From a virus, in the IMG/VR virus record IMGVR_UViG_3300047094_002116, positions 1 through 51,400 of that record: DNA of 51,400 nucleotides; one strand, written 5' to 3'. Below, piece after piece: positions 1 to 9,488 of the stretch. The position numbers and the translations under genes are program-made. The notes under the pieces are model-generated. The model saw only the letters and a list, made by a program, of their open reading frames with translations, did no database searches and was not told the origin of the DNA. Numbering within the stretch: the first letter of the stretch is position 1; each line of letters begins with the position of its first letter.

Positions 1-2
1 AT

Positions 3-440
3 AACCCAAACACTATAAAGCAAGCCATATACAATATGATTGTGACTAATTACAATGGAATTAATAAAGATTTATTACTTAAAAACCTGAAAAAATATAG
101 AAAGGTATCAGGAAATAGAATCAACACAAGAGACTTGATAAATTATTATATGGATTTGAATAAGTATTATCCTGTGTCTTATGGAAGTGAGAATAGTGCA
201 GCTAGTCCTGAAGAACTCAAAGTAAAAGCACTACAAGAATTTATTGATTATGTAAAAAGACATGCAAAAAAATTGAAGAAAAAACTTTATTTGAAAGACA
301 ATGTCAAAGGAACATTTACACCAACAATTGGATTTTCAGATGATGATATAAGAAACTTAGAAAAAATTAAACAAGAATTTATTAAAGAACCTATATTAAA
401 GACATATTCAACCGCGAGCGGGAAAAAAACTAGATTCTAA
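3..440 (+). CDS. Hypothetical protein, probably 5'-truncated by window edge
   Basis: The reading frame is open to the left edge, with no stop before the first ATG at 36 and no A-rich leader in front of that ATG. The protein therefore probably starts outside the window; a 134-residue protein starting at 36 is the alternative. The visible part is Lys-rich and soluble, with a very basic helix around residues 75-90 counted from the ATG and a basic C-terminus. There is no signal peptide or membrane segment. I do not recognise the family. It lies about 200 nt upstream of the tail tube gene, so a virion or assembly role is possible but unproven. Confidence 0.55.
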   Translation, partial: NPNTIKQAIYNMIVTNYNGINKDLLLKNLKKYRKVSGNRINTRDLINYYMDLNKYYPVSYGSENSAASPEELKVKALQEFIDYVKRHAKKLKKKLYLKDNVKGTFTPTIGFSDDDIRNLEKIKQEFIKEPILKTYSTASGKKTRF

Positions 441-586
441 TAGAGAATATCCGAAAAAAAAACAAAGTAAATAGAAAAATTTTTCAACGCTCAAATTTCT
501 TCAAAAAAACAATGGTACCACAATTAATTTTTTTTTTGATTTTTCAATAAATTTTGATCTGTCGTAAAATATTTTAGGCATGGATA

Positions 587-593
587 TATTTAT
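587..593 (+). promoter_or_regulatory. TATTTAT motif, candidate late promoter
   Basis: This TATTTAT lies about 50 nt before the tail tube start codon, inside a roughly 200-nt A/T-rich gap (441-642) that holds no gene. The same heptamer precedes many other genes here. On its own it could be chance in such AT-rich DNA. Confidence 0.3.
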
Positions 594-616
594 TAAGTGT
601 ATTTAAAAAGTACGAC

Positions 617-624
617 TATAAATA
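617..624 (+). promoter_or_regulatory. TATAAATA box, T4-type late promoter candidate
   Basis: An exact match to the T4 late promoter box TATAAATA, 18 nt before the tail tube ATG at 643. T4-type late promoters consist of this single box, read by a gp55-type sigma factor. No such factor is in this window, so use of the box is inferred from its position before a highly expressed structural gene. Confidence 0.45.
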
Positions 625-642
625 TAATCAAAAAAAAATAAA

Positions 643-1131
643 ATGGCAGATTTACTGATGAAAATGCCGGTTCCATACGAACCGAAAAGAGTAAATAGAT
701 TTATATTAAGATTTGACTCTACCCTTGGGATTAACGAATGGTTTGTTGAATCGACGGATAGACCTTCGATTGATATCACATCTGTGGCAATCCCTTTCCT
801 AAACACAGAAACCTATGTAGCTGGTAGGTTTAAATGGAACGCTATGAACGTAGTATTCAGAGACCCAATTGGACCTTCGGCAACACAAGCCCTTATGGAG
901 TGGGTACGATTACATGCGGAATCTGTCACAGGTCGTATGGGATACGCCGCAGGATATAAAAAGAATGTGGATCTAGAAATGTTAGACCCAACGGGTGTAG
1001 TGGTTGAAAAATGGATATTGGACTCTTGTATGATTACGAAGTCAGCTTGGAATCAAGCACAATATGGTCAAGATGGTTTGGCAACATTGTCAGTCACTTT
1101 ACAACCTGATCGTTGTATTCTTGTTTACTAA
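643..1131 (+). CDS. Tail tube protein, T4 gp19-like
   Basis: This is the likely major protein of the inner tail tube, which stacks as hexameric rings inside the contractile sheath. The 162 residues match the gp19 family in length (T4 gp19 is about 163). They show the family features: an N-terminal PKRVNRFILRFDS strand, the central VVFRDPIGPSATQALMEW segment, LDPTGVVVEKW, and a C-terminal beta strand ending LQPDRC. The ATG follows an A-rich leader without a Shine-Dalgarno sequence, a TATAAATA box is 18 nt upstream, and a strong terminator follows the gene. That arrangement suits a separately controlled, abundant virion protein. Confidence 0.85.
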   Translation: MADLLMKMPVPYEPKRVNRFILRFDSTLGINEWFVESTDRPSIDITSVAIPFLNTETYVAGRFKWNAMNVVFRDPIGPSATQALMEWVRLHAESVTGRMGYAAGYKKNVDLEMLDPTGVVVEKWILDSCMITKSAWNQAQYGQDGLATLSVTLQPDRCILVY

Positions 1132-1150
1132 AAAAATCTACAATACTTAA

Positions 1151-1184
1151 AAATCTCGTGTAGCAATATACGAGATTTTTTTTT
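1151..1184 (+). terminator. Rho-independent terminator after tail tube gene
   Basis: A 9-bp perfect stem (aaatctcgt at 1151-1159 with acgagattt at 1170-1178), a 10-nt loop and a run of T residues to 1184. It lies about 20 nt after the tail tube stop codon and would separate tube transcripts from the downstream operon. Confidence 0.85.
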
Positions 1185-1185
1185 G

Positions 1186-1192
1186 TATTTAT
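1186..1192 (+). promoter_or_regulatory. TATTTAT motif, candidate late promoter
   Basis: TATTTAT directly after the terminator T-run and 38 nt before the ATG at 1231. A promoter is expected here, since transcription from upstream should stop at the terminator. Confidence 0.4.
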
Positions 1193-1230
1193 TTTTCTTT
1201 GGTTGCGTCTTACATTAAAAAAAAATAATT

Positions 1231-1593
1231 ATGATAGAGATTCCAAATTTGATAGAACCATTAATGGCGAACAGGTACGCGATAGAAGTCGTAGGAACCG
1301 AGATTCCTAGTTATTTGTTTAGAGAATTCAAAATTTTCAATGAGGGGGACGAACTTATTTTTACGACAGAATTTTATGAAACAGTCAATTTTTGTTTTAA
1401 CCCAAATGAGTTCTTCAAAATTACAGCAGTAAAAATATTATATCTAGATCCTATAGGTAGTGTTGTCAATGAATTATTGTTTGAAACAAAATCTATGAAT
1501 TATGAAAAAACCGCATCATATGGTAGTGACGACCTACTGACTAATAAAATGAGGTTTGTAATTGGAAAAACACACAACTTCATTACTTTGTGA
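1231..1593 (+). CDS. Second tail-tube-like (gp19/gp54 fold) protein
   Basis: A 120-residue protein with the outline of the tube fold. It has an N-terminal strand (LMANRYAIEVVGTEIPSYLF), a KILYLDPIGSVVNELLFE segment that parallels LDPTGVVVEKW in the tube protein at 643, and a final MRFVIGKTHNF strand. It is shorter than gp19 and much more divergent. A minor tube or tube-initiation component is plausible, but this rests on pattern similarity only. The ATG follows an A-rich leader (aaaaaaaataatt) and the next gene starts 34 nt downstream. Confidence 0.55.
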   Translation: MIEIPNLIEPLMANRYAIEVVGTEIPSYLFREFKIFNEGDELIFTTEFYETVNFCFNPNEFFKITAVKILYLDPIGSVVNELLFETKSMNYEKTASYGSDDLLTNKMRFVIGKTHNFITL

Positions 1594-1627
1594 AAACAAA
1601 AATTAAAACAAAATTATATTTTAAGCC

Positions 1628-2377
1628 ATGGACGAAAATTTAAAAAAATACGGACAAGAAAATTTTTCATTACCACATGACGTTGTAAAACTACCAAGTG
1701 GTGGTAAATTCTACCCAAATAAAAAAAAGTCGGTTAAAGTTGGATATCTAACAGCAAGTGATGAAAATTTATTAATGGCGAGTAACACAGATGACTTAAT
1801 TATCAACCTATTAAGGTCAAAGGTGTACGAACCAGATTTGAGACCTGATGATATGATAAACGGAGATTTAGAAGCTATTCTAATTTTTCTCCGAAACACA
1901 TCTTTTGGTCACGAATACAACCTTCAATCTGTAGACCCAAGTACGGGGAAATCATTCTCAGTTGTAATACCTTTGGATGAACTAGAATTCAGAAAACCAA
2001 ACGTAGAACCAGATGAAAACGGAACTTGGACTATTACATTACCCAAGTCACAATCTACTGTTACTCTTCGTCCTTTAATTTATAAAGAAATAACCGATAT
2101 AAACCGACAAGTTGAATCTTATCCCCAAGGTAGAGTAGCACCAAGAGTTACTTGGAGATTACACAAACAAATCGTATCTGTAAATGGGGACAACCAACCT
2201 CAAACAATTCACAAATTCGTGGACTCTATGCCAATAATGGATTCCAAATACATTAAGAACTTTTTGGAAGAGAACGAACCAAAAATAGATTTAAAACGCA
2301 CAGTTATAGCCCCGTCAGGAAACAAGGTAGATGTAGAAATCACCTTTGGGGCGGAGTTTTTTCGTGTTTTCTTCTGA
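1628..2377 (+). CDS. Baseplate hub assembly protein, gp26-like
   Basis: A 249-residue soluble protein that resembles the T4 gp26 baseplate family. It has an N-terminal LPSGGKFYP segment, an alpha/beta core with ASDENLLMASN and a C-terminus ending in an FGAEFF motif, which in this family lies close to the end. In T4, gp26 helps assemble the central hub of the baseplate. Its place just before a small overlapping gene and the tape measure fits the T4 order of 26, 51 and 29 genes being clustered. The last 14 bases overlap a second reading frame (2364-2510). The family call is from memory of motifs, not a search. Confidence 0.6.
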   Translation: MDENLKKYGQENFSLPHDVVKLPSGGKFYPNKKKSVKVGYLTASDENLLMASNTDDLIINLLRSKVYEPDLRPDDMINGDLEAILIFLRNTSFGHEYNLQSVDPSTGKSFSVVIPLDELEFRKPNVEPDENGTWTITLPKSQSTVTLRPLIYKEITDINRQVESYPQGRVAPRVTWRLHKQIVSVNGDNQPQTIHKFVDSMPIMDSKYIKNFLEENEPKIDLKRTVIAPSGNKVDVEITFGAEFFRVFF

Positions 2378-2510
2378 TTATAGAGGTTATCAAATCGACG
2401 AGTTTTTTTTATTAAATCAGAGATTGAACGTTTCGTACTCTGATTATTTGAGTATGCCTATTTTTTGGAGAAGGAAATTATTAGAAAAAATCAACAATCA
2501 ATCTATCTAA
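2364..2510 (+). CDS. Small overlapping gene, possible gp51-type chaperone or frameshift tail
   Basis: A 48-codon frame in +1 relation to the gp26-like gene, overlapping its last 14 bases. It reads from GTG (2364) to TAA (2508-2510). The peptide looks real: DYRGYQIDEFFLL, then SYSDYLSMPIFWRRKLLEKI. The aromatic and basic MPIFWRRKLL pattern is common in tail or hub assembly chaperones that follow gp26 genes or are made by frameshift. It may be translated from GTG or by +1 slippage near the TTC TGA stop of the upstream gene; the sequence does not decide between these. Without it, 2378-2538 would be an unusual gap in a dense operon. Confidence 0.6.
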   Translation: MFSSDYRGYQIDEFFLLNQRLNVSYSDYLSMPIFWRRKLLEKINNQSI

Positions 2511-2527
2511 GAAATTGTTGTAGTGGC

Positions 2528-2534
2528 TATTTAT
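2528..2534 (+). promoter_or_regulatory. TATTTAT motif, candidate late promoter
   Basis: TATTTAT only 4 nt before the ATG at 2539. If it works as a -10-type box the transcript would be nearly leaderless; otherwise it is a translational or chance motif. Confidence 0.35.
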
Positions 2535-2538
2535 TGAT

Positions 2539-4539
2539 ATGGATGAAAACGGACAAATTGGGGGATTTTTTGAAGAGTTAAAAAAATTTTCACAACAAGC
2601 CCTTGCTAGTTTGAGTAATTTGAGTGGAGAGGCTTATGAATTAAATAAACAGATCCTAGAGGCAAATACTACACTAGCAGGAACTTTTGGAAGAACACAA
2701 AGTGCTGTACAAGGTCTTCGAAAAGAATTAGTTATTGCACTACCCGAGGTGGTTCGTTTGGGTGGAAACCTATCTGATGTAATTAACATACAAGATACAA
2801 TATCTAAAAATTTAGGAACAAACAGGATATTACTAGGCGAAACTACGTCCGATTTGTTTGTCGCAATGAAAGCCTTGGGACAGACAGATTATGGTGCGGT
2901 AGTTGGTTCATTTCAAGACGCGGGAATTCAAGTTGGTTTAATAAAAGATCGAATGCAAGAAACCGCAAACATTGCTCGATTGGTTGGTGTCAATAGTTCG
3001 AAAGTATTCGATTTGGTTTCACAAAATTTGGATAAACTAAACCAGTACGGATTCAAAAATGGAGTAGAGGGACTCTCAAGTATGGCGACTAAAGCGGCTA
3101 CCATGAGATTTGATATGTATCAAGTTTTTTCTTTTGCTGAAAAAGTGTTTTCTCCTGAAGGAGCTATTGAAGCGGTGTCTGCTTTTCAAAGATTAGGGGT
3201 TGCGGTTGGTGACTTAGCGGATCCATTCAGGTTAACGTATTTAGCATCCGAAGATGTCGATGGATTGACAGACCAAATAATTCAAATGACGAGTAAATTC
3301 ACTTACTTTGATGAGAAAAGTAAGGAATTCAAAGTGTTTCCCAACGCTAAAAGAGATTTAAGAGATCTTGCGCCGGTGGTGAATATGTCGTATGAAAATT
3401 TAGTCAAAACGTCTATGGCACAAGCTAAACTTAATAAGCTCTCTTCAGAATTTAAGTTTTCTAGTTTTGATAAAGATGATCAACAATTAATTGCCAATTT
3501 AGCACAATTTAGTAAAGAGAAAAACGCCTTCGTAGTGGAGGTCAGTGGTCAACAGAAATTAACTACTGAATTGAACCAACAAGATGTTGAGAAACTTAGA
3601 GGAAGACCTGAAACTATGGAGGAAATAGCACAAGCCCAACTTACGGAAACCGAATTACTAATAGCGGCAATCAAAAGTTTAAGAGATACGTTTGCGGGCG
3701 TATCAGCTGGTAATAAAATGACTCAAGATTTAACACAAGCTGTAAGAGCAAGTATTGAAGCGACGAACGTAGCACCAAGAACTTTAACGACAAGAATGAG
3801 AGGAGGACTCGAAAAAACCGACGAAACCTATAAAAATTTCCCAGAACTTATAAAGGAAATATCTCAAGATTTTGCCGCGGGGAACTTAGATTTTGCGAAA
3901 TATTCAAAAAAATTGTTTGATGCCTCTGGAGTATATTTAGACGGCTTGGAAAAGTTAGGAAAACAAATAGGTACTTTTGATTTTTTAGGTAATCTATCAA
4001 AAAGAATTAGTGATGACAATCTAATAGCAAAATTAACGGGTGGAGGAATAGATATAATAGAAAAGATTTTAGGAGAGGCTGATAATTTTTTATTAAAACC
4101 CGTCAGAGAGAGTGTATCCAATGTTAAGAATGAATTAAATAATATTAAAACAACAACAGTAAATAATAATTTAAATAATTTAGGTACACAAGCGACTAAG
4201 ACTGCAACAGAGTTAGGAAATTTACAATCGACAATTAAAAATAAGTCTACAGTCTTGTCACAACCCACTACAATTAACACTGCACCACCTATAAAACCCC
4301 AAAATACCCAGACCACAGTAGTTGCAACATCTCCAACTAGTATAAATCAAAATGTATCATTTTCACCAATAACGGGGGGGATCGAGTTGAAGGTCGTAAC
4401 CCAAGACGGACGAAGTTTGGATGTAACTAATCAAGTCGTGAATAGTTCCGAATTTCAAAGAAAAGTTGTTGAATTAATTTCAGAAAGAATGAATCAACCA
4501 ACATACAGTAATTTACCAAATTCGACAAGAACTACGTAG
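2539..4539 (+). CDS. Putative tape measure protein (gp29-like)
   Basis: A 666-residue, mostly helical protein rich in Ala, Leu, Gln and Asn. Its N-terminal half has long helices with small residues (around 60-210), the middle is charged, and the C-terminal 150 residues are Asn/Thr-rich with low complexity. There are no enzymatic motifs. Its place between a gp26-like gene and tube/baseplate genes is where T4-like phages encode the tail length determinator and hub protein gp29 (590 residues in T4). The call is from context and composition, not a diagnostic motif. The start is ATGGATGAAAAC, preceded by a TATTTAT motif; the ORF is unbroken. Confidence 0.55.
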   Translation: MDENGQIGGFFEELKKFSQQALASLSNLSGEAYELNKQILEANTTLAGTFGRTQSAVQGLRKELVIALPEVVRLGGNLSDVINIQDTISKNLGTNRILLGETTSDLFVAMKALGQTDYGAVVGSFQDAGIQVGLIKDRMQETANIARLVGVNSSKVFDLVSQNLDKLNQYGFKNGVEGLSSMATKAATMRFDMYQVFSFAEKVFSPEGAIEAVSAFQRLGVAVGDLADPFRLTYLASEDVDGLTDQIIQMTSKFTYFDEKSKEFKVFPNAKRDLRDLAPVVNMSYENLVKTSMAQAKLNKLSSEFKFSSFDKDDQQLIANLAQFSKEKNAFVVEVSGQQKLTTELNQQDVEKLRGRPETMEEIAQAQLTETELLIAAIKSLRDTFAGVSAGNKMTQDLTQAVRASIEATNVAPRTLTTRMRGGLEKTDETYKNFPELIKEISQDFAAGNLDFAKYSKKLFDASGVYLDGLEKLGKQIGTFDFLGNLSKRISDDNLIAKLTGGGIDIIEKILGEADNFLLKPVRESVSNVKNELNNIKTTTVNNNLNNLGTQATKTATELGNLQSTIKNKSTVLSQPTTINTAPPIKPQNTQTTVVATSPTSINQNVSFSPITGGIELKVVTQDGRSLDVTNQVVNSSEFQRKVVELISERMNQPTYSNLPNSTRTT

Positions 4540-4557
4540 AAAAAAATCAAGGATGGG

Positions 4558-4564
4558 TATTTAT
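4558..4564 (+). promoter_or_regulatory. TATTTAT motif, candidate late promoter
   Basis: TATTTAT 13 nt before the ATG at 4578, in the only gap between the tape measure gene and the next gene. Confidence 0.4.
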
Positions 4565-4577
4565 TTGTAAATAATAT

Positions 4578-7500
4578 ATGCCATCTAGATTAACATTTGA
4601 TGCCACTTCAGCGGTAAGAAATAGTTTGTTAGTTAGGAATTTAAAACCATACTACAAACCAGGCGCTTTTGGATATTCAGTATCAAACCAACCAAATCAG
4701 TACGAACCGAGTCAATATTCCGTTATTGATTCTCCTGATCAGTTAATTGATTTAGCACCATTTGCTGATGGCTTATACTTAACAAATGAATTCGGACCTT
4801 ATGGGGGATATAATAAGGATATTTCAGGATTAATATCTGTATCTCAAAACCCAACCAACAGAGGTCCTTATGGTCCATTCCCCCCTTATACAGACGCACT
4901 TAAGGTATTTTCGGAAAGTTTTCAAAAAAAAGGTCAAATAAAAAATGAATATTCACCGAGAGATGGTTTTATAAGATACTATGATATTGGTGATATCGTT
5001 AAGGTACAAAAAAATGCAACCTATTGGGATCCACCAAGTTTCAGACCTTCTTCCTACTCACCTTTCAGTGTTTTATTACAAGAAATACCTGAAGGGTCTA
5101 ACGGACCCGTCACGGACGACTCGAGGCTGGCACAATTGAGTGTTGAGTTTCTTAAAAACGCATATCAACAAAGAGTAGATCAAAACGTTCGAACTGAAAC
5201 TCTCGGTAGGGTTAACATATTAAATGGTCTCCAAGATCCAATCAACTTATCATTAATTGTTGCGGGTAAGAGACCGTTAATTTTTAGAGATTATAAAATC
5301 ACATCGGGTGGTGGAAATATTCTATCACAAGGACAAGATATTGTCCAAAGAATCGCAGGATTTACTTTACCATTGTCACCTATCCCAGGTGATTATTTTA
5401 CAGTAGATAATGAACAAAGAACTATAAATTCAACACAATCTTTAGCAAGAGCTAGTGAGGGGGGAACTAGAGGTGGTGTATTTGGATTATTTGGAAGTAG
5501 ACCAACGTCTCCTTCACAACTCTTTTTAGATTACACAGGTGAAGGTCAAAGAGCACAACTAACAAACAACTTAGATTACAACAGATACAGACCAAGGTAT
5601 AACACTGGCGGAAGGGGGATCGTATCAGCAATTGGACAGGCAATTTTTGGGTCTCAAGCTCAAGATTTAGGTCAAGGATTATACTATGTGGGTTCACCAG
5701 ATAGAGAACCAATTTACTTAAATTCACCCCCTGGTGCAGTTCCAATCAACGAGTTTGGGCAAGAAGTTTTAGCACCTGTTTATGGACCACAAGTATTGGG
5801 TAAAGAATATGAAGGTCAAGAACTTTCAGAACAATTAAACTTTGGTTTTGTTGGAACAACATATCAAAGTCAAGGAAATATAACGGGAGGGTTTTCTTGG
5901 GTTAATAGTAGAGTAGCTCCAGACGCGGGAAAACGAGTTGGTCCTGATGGAACAGCTTTAACCGAAGATCCTGACTATTCTGTCATAGCTAATCAGTTTG
6001 TTGCAAGTGAGTCATCAAAATTAAGATATGAATTTAAACCTGGATCTATTCTTGATGATACACAAAGGTTAGTTGAGTCAATGCCTTTGGACGGTAATAG
6101 ATACTCACATGTTGGGAATGCTATAAATCAGACAAGTAAAATTTTTAGTGACGGGTACAAATTGATTACCAAAGGGTCAAGAGTTTTGAGTTTCACACCA
6201 GGCCAACTCAATACCCCTTTGGAATATTGCCGAGTTTTTACTAAAGATACTCCGTATATTTCATATGGTGATTTACAAAAATCGGATGGAAACATTCGAA
6301 AAGCTTCCTATTCAATATTGGATAAGACTTATCAACTTAACATTGCACCCGAAAAAGGGGGTGACTCGATATTACGAGGAGAGGGTGGTGTCAAAAAGTA
6401 TATGTTTTCCATTGAAAATTTGGCTTGGAGAACCTCGTCAAGACCTGGACTTAGATACCAAGATTTACCAAAATGTGAACAAGGACCGAATGGGGGAAGA
6501 ATTATGTGGTTTCCTCCGTATGATTTGGAATTTAGCGAGGACACGAGACCACAATTTAACGAAACAACATTTTTGGGTAGACCTGAACCAGTATACACCT
6601 ACAGAAATACAACAAGAACTGGTACGTTAAAATGGAAAATTTTAGTAGACCATCCATCGGTATTGGATTTGGTTGCTCAAAAAGTTTTGGCGAATGAGGG
6701 TTCAAGAGAAATAGCCGATCAGGTAATTAATTCATTTTTTGCGGGTTGTAAAAAATATGATTTGTATGAGTTAGCGACATTTTATAATAATGTCCCATTG
6801 ACAGAACTTCAAGCATGGCAAGAAGTCGTAAACAATCCAAAGGCCACGCAGGAACAATTACAAGACGCTATCGATAATAATCAATCTGACCCACAAAGTG
6901 TTAGTATAACAACAGTCGAACAACCACAAATTCCTAATTTACAAGAATATCTAAATTTTGGATTTTATTTTGATAATGATATACCAAAATCTAACGATGC
7001 AAACTACGAACCATTATACTCGGCATATACATCAGTTGCGACCAAAAATAACTATCGGGCAAACACTAAACCACAAAACCAAGTCCAACCTGTTCAAGAA
7101 TTTTTTACCTCAGTAGTTCAAGGTAATTTCGAAAAAATGAAAGAGTTGTGTCAGAAAATGTACGATATTCTTTCACAGAACTCAGACGTAAAGATTAAAA
7201 TTAATTTGTTCTCATCGGCATCTGAACCTGGAAGAATCTCATATAATCAGAGTCTTTCAGAAAGAAGAAATCAATCCGCATTAACTTTCTTTAAAAACTA
7301 CAAATTCAGTGGAGGTAAAAGTTTATCGGAATATATCAATAACAGTAGATTAACTTTTCAATTAAATGCGGTCGGTGAAACAACTACAGCAAACCCCAAG
7401 AGGGGGGATGGTCAATGTGGTAATTCAGTAAATTGTGGAGACGTTTTGACAGGTAATGCCAAAATATATTCTACTGCGGCTATGGCATGTAGACAGGCAA

Positions 7501-9488
7501 ACATCCGAAGTATTCAGGTAATCTCCGAACCGAGGAATCCAACACCAGCAAATGTAGGTTCTAACATTGTATTGACACAAGATGGTCGAGAAAACCAAGC
7601 ATCAGCAAGACCGACACCAGTATCAGTTAATCAACCTACCAAAGACTTATACAAGGGTGCGTCTAAAAAACTTTTGAGACTATTGTTAAATGAATGTGAT
7701 TATTTTGAAGTACTTAAAGAAACAGATTTCTTTGCGTACGACTCAATCAAGAATAAATTAAAACATTTCAATCCTTCATTTCATTCAATGACCCCCGAAG
7801 GATTAAATTCACGACTTACTTTCATTCAACAATGTTCAAGACCTGGTGATACTATTCCGACAATAGGACCTGAGGGACAACCAATATACAATGCCGCTTT
7901 AAACACATCTTTTGGAGCTCCACCAGTATTAGTGTTAAGAGTTGGAGATTTCTACAATACCAAGATAATTCCAACTGCATTTGGTATTACTTACGAGAAA
8001 ACTTACGATATGAACCCTGAGGGTATAGGGTTTCAACCTATGATTGCAAGTATCACCATGAGTTTCAATTTCATCGGTGGATCAGGTCTTGCTAAACCGA
8101 TAGAAACACTCCAAAATGCTCTGTCTTTTAACTACTATGCAAATACAGAAGTTTACGATGAGAGAGCAGAAACAACCGACACGTCGTTTAATGCTCTCGA
8201 TAAACAAATTATTGAAAAACTACGGAACACTTTACCTGGTGTAGGTGTGGCAAATAACATTTACAATCTACAAAACGCCGGTGGAGACACTATCGGACTT
8301 TTTGTTGGAACAGGTGAAAACGTTTCGGGGGTTACAGGTAATTTGAACTACAAAACATTTGTCAATACTTTTGTGGAGGCGACAAAATTTTATTATACAA
8401 CTACGATTAGTTTTTTTGATAATATTTTGAAAAAGTATGGGTATGGTCTTTTATCTTTAATGAATACAACGAACGGAAATAATAGAGGATATTCTCAAGG
8501 AGTTTTGGGGACTTTACCAACTTACTTATATGGAAAACCACTTTTGTATCAAAGAAATGTAGATTCCGTTTTTGGAATATTACAATCTTATGTTGAATCA
8601 CAGACTTTGAATATATTCAGTGCCGCAACACTAAATAGTGCTGGAGTTGTAACGTTCAGTATTGGAGAATTTAGTGATCCGTCAGTCACAGAAACAGACA
8701 AAGAAATTTTTAAGGGAAATTATCAAAGATTTTTGGATACCTATAGATCAAGTTTTATAAATGAAGCCACTGAAATGGTGTCTAACTTGGTAGAGTTTGA
8801 ACAGAATTATGTTTTTCAAATAGATAGATCCAATTATATTATAACAGAACAGGTGGATGGAAAAATTGATTCTAAGGGTATTGCAGTAATTTATAAATTC
8901 TCAGGGTCAACATCTCAAAGAACACAACTTGAACTTGATATAAATAGTATATCAACGAACAACACTTCCTTTTTGAATTCTTTAGGTGCAGGAGGATTAT
9001 ATTTGGAGAATTTTCAACCCAATTTGAACCAACCTTTAACAAATCCATCTAATTCTTATATTTACACTACTACATCTTTGAGTTCCTCTAATTTTTTGAT
9101 AAGCGCTCCACAACAAGCGGAGTTTTTGATTTTGAACAAAATTTATAGAGACAATACGGCACTACAAAATTTTGTAGCAGATTTAGTGGTTGGTTTATCT
9201 GAATATTCTAAGAATGTAATTACCCAATACTATGGAATTTTTTTAAAAGATACTTATGATGGTCTTACAAGAGCAGGAGTTGATCTTCTAGAAAACTATA
9301 AATTAACACGTGGTAAAAATTTTGTGAACTACACACCATCATTTTCCTTGACTGAAGAAAGAGTAATTGATTTTCAACAAGATTTGACAAACGACATTGG
9401 TTATACATCTAATTTACAACAATTGTACTCACCGAATAATCCAAATACAAGTCCTATTAATTTTAATCTCAAAAAGAAATTCAACTAA
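4578..9488 (+). CDS. Giant tail tube-baseplate protein (gp48/54-like) with OmpA-like insert
   Basis: A 1636-residue structural protein. Around residues 675-700 a TRTGTLKWKILVDHPSVL segment, and around 1115-1200 an LVLRVGDFYNTKIIPTAFGI segment followed by an IASITMSFNFIGG strand, resemble the tube-fold strands of the T4 tube-baseplate connectors gp48 and gp54. Between them, about residues 865-1000, lies an OmpA C-terminal-like region with YNQSLSERRNQSALTFF, the Asn/Leu-Ser/Arg-Arg signature of peptidoglycan-binding domains. The usual Asp of the TDxxG motif is not conserved (SASEPG). This suggests a baseplate ring that also touches peptidoglycan on injection. Its stop overlaps the next start (TAATG), implying coupled translation. 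Confidence 0.6.
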   Translation: MPSRLTFDATSAVRNSLLVRNLKPYYKPGAFGYSVSNQPNQYEPSQYSVIDSPDQLIDLAPFADGLYLTNEFGPYGGYNKDISGLISVSQNPTNRGPYGPFPPYTDALKVFSESFQKKGQIKNEYSPRDGFIRYYDIGDIVKVQKNATYWDPPSFRPSSYSPFSVLLQEIPEGSNGPVTDDSRLAQLSVEFLKNAYQQRVDQNVRTETLGRVNILNGLQDPINLSLIVAGKRPLIFRDYKITSGGGNILSQGQDIVQRIAGFTLPLSPIPGDYFTVDNEQRTINSTQSLARASEGGTRGGVFGLFGSRPTSPSQLFLDYTGEGQRAQLTNNLDYNRYRPRYNTGGRGIVSAIGQAIFGSQAQDLGQGLYYVGSPDREPIYLNSPPGAVPINEFGQEVLAPVYGPQVLGKEYEGQELSEQLNFGFVGTTYQSQGNITGGFSWVNSRVAPDAGKRVGPDGTALTEDPDYSVIANQFVASESSKLRYEFKPGSILDDTQRLVESMPLDGNRYSHVGNAINQTSKIFSDGYKLITKGSRVLSFTPGQLNTPLEYCRVFTKDTPYISYGDLQKSDGNIRKASYSILDKTYQLNIAPEKGGDSILRGEGGVKKYMFSIENLAWRTSSRPGLRYQDLPKCEQGPNGGRIMWFPPYDLEFSEDTRPQFNETTFLGRPEPVYTYRNTTRTGTLKWKILVDHPSVLDLVAQKVLANEGSREIADQVINSFFAGCKKYDLYELATFYNNVPLTELQAWQEVVNNPKATQEQLQDAIDNNQSDPQSVSITTVEQPQIPNLQEYLNFGFYFDNDIPKSNDANYEPLYSAYTSVATKNNYRANTKPQNQVQPVQEFFTSVVQGNFEKMKELCQKMYDILSQNSDVKIKINLFSSASEPGRISYNQSLSERRNQSALTFFKNYKFSGGKSLSEYINNSRLTFQLNAVGETTTANPKRGDGQCGNSVNCGDVLTGNAKIYSTAAMACRQANIRSIQVISEPRNPTPANVGSNIVLTQDGRENQASARPTPVSVNQPTKDLYKGASKKLLRLLLNECDYFEVLKETDFFAYDSIKNKLKHFNPSFHSMTPEGLNSRLTFIQQCSRPGDTIPTIGPEGQPIYNAALNTSFGAPPVLVLRVGDFYNTKIIPTAFGITYEKTYDMNPEGIGFQPMIASITMSFNFIGGSGLAKPIETLQNALSFNYYANTEVYDERAETTDTSFNALDKQIIEKLRNTLPGVGVANNIYNLQNAGGDTIGLFVGTGENVSGVTGNLNYKTFVNTFVEATKFYYTTTISFFDNILKKYGYGLLSLMNTTNGNNRGYSQGVLGTLPTYLYGKPLLYQRNVDSVFGILQSYVESQTLNIFSAATLNSAGVVTFSIGEFSDPSVTETDKEIFKGNYQRFLDTYRSSFINEATEMVSNLVEFEQNYVFQIDRSNYIITEQVDGKIDSKGIAVIYKFSGSTSQRTQLELDINSISTNNTSFLNSLGAGGLYLENFQPNLNQPLTNPSNSYIYTTTSLSSSNFLISAPQQAEFLILNKIYRDNTALQNFVADLVVGLSEYSKNVITQYYGIFLKDTYDGLTRAGVDLLENYKLTRGKNFVNYTPSFSLTEERVIDFQQDLTNDIGYTSNLQQLYSPNNPNTSPINFNLKKKFN

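Noticed and set aside
441-642. Possible RNA gene or terminator in the gap before the tail tube gene
   Set aside because: The gap is A/T-rich with runs of T but no stable stem or tRNA-like pattern; only promoter-like boxes are seen.
3864-4316. A 150-codon antisense frame inside the tape measure gene
   Set aside because: It lies fully opposite a good structural gene, has no leader or motif, and its composition mirrors the Asn/Thr-rich sense strand.
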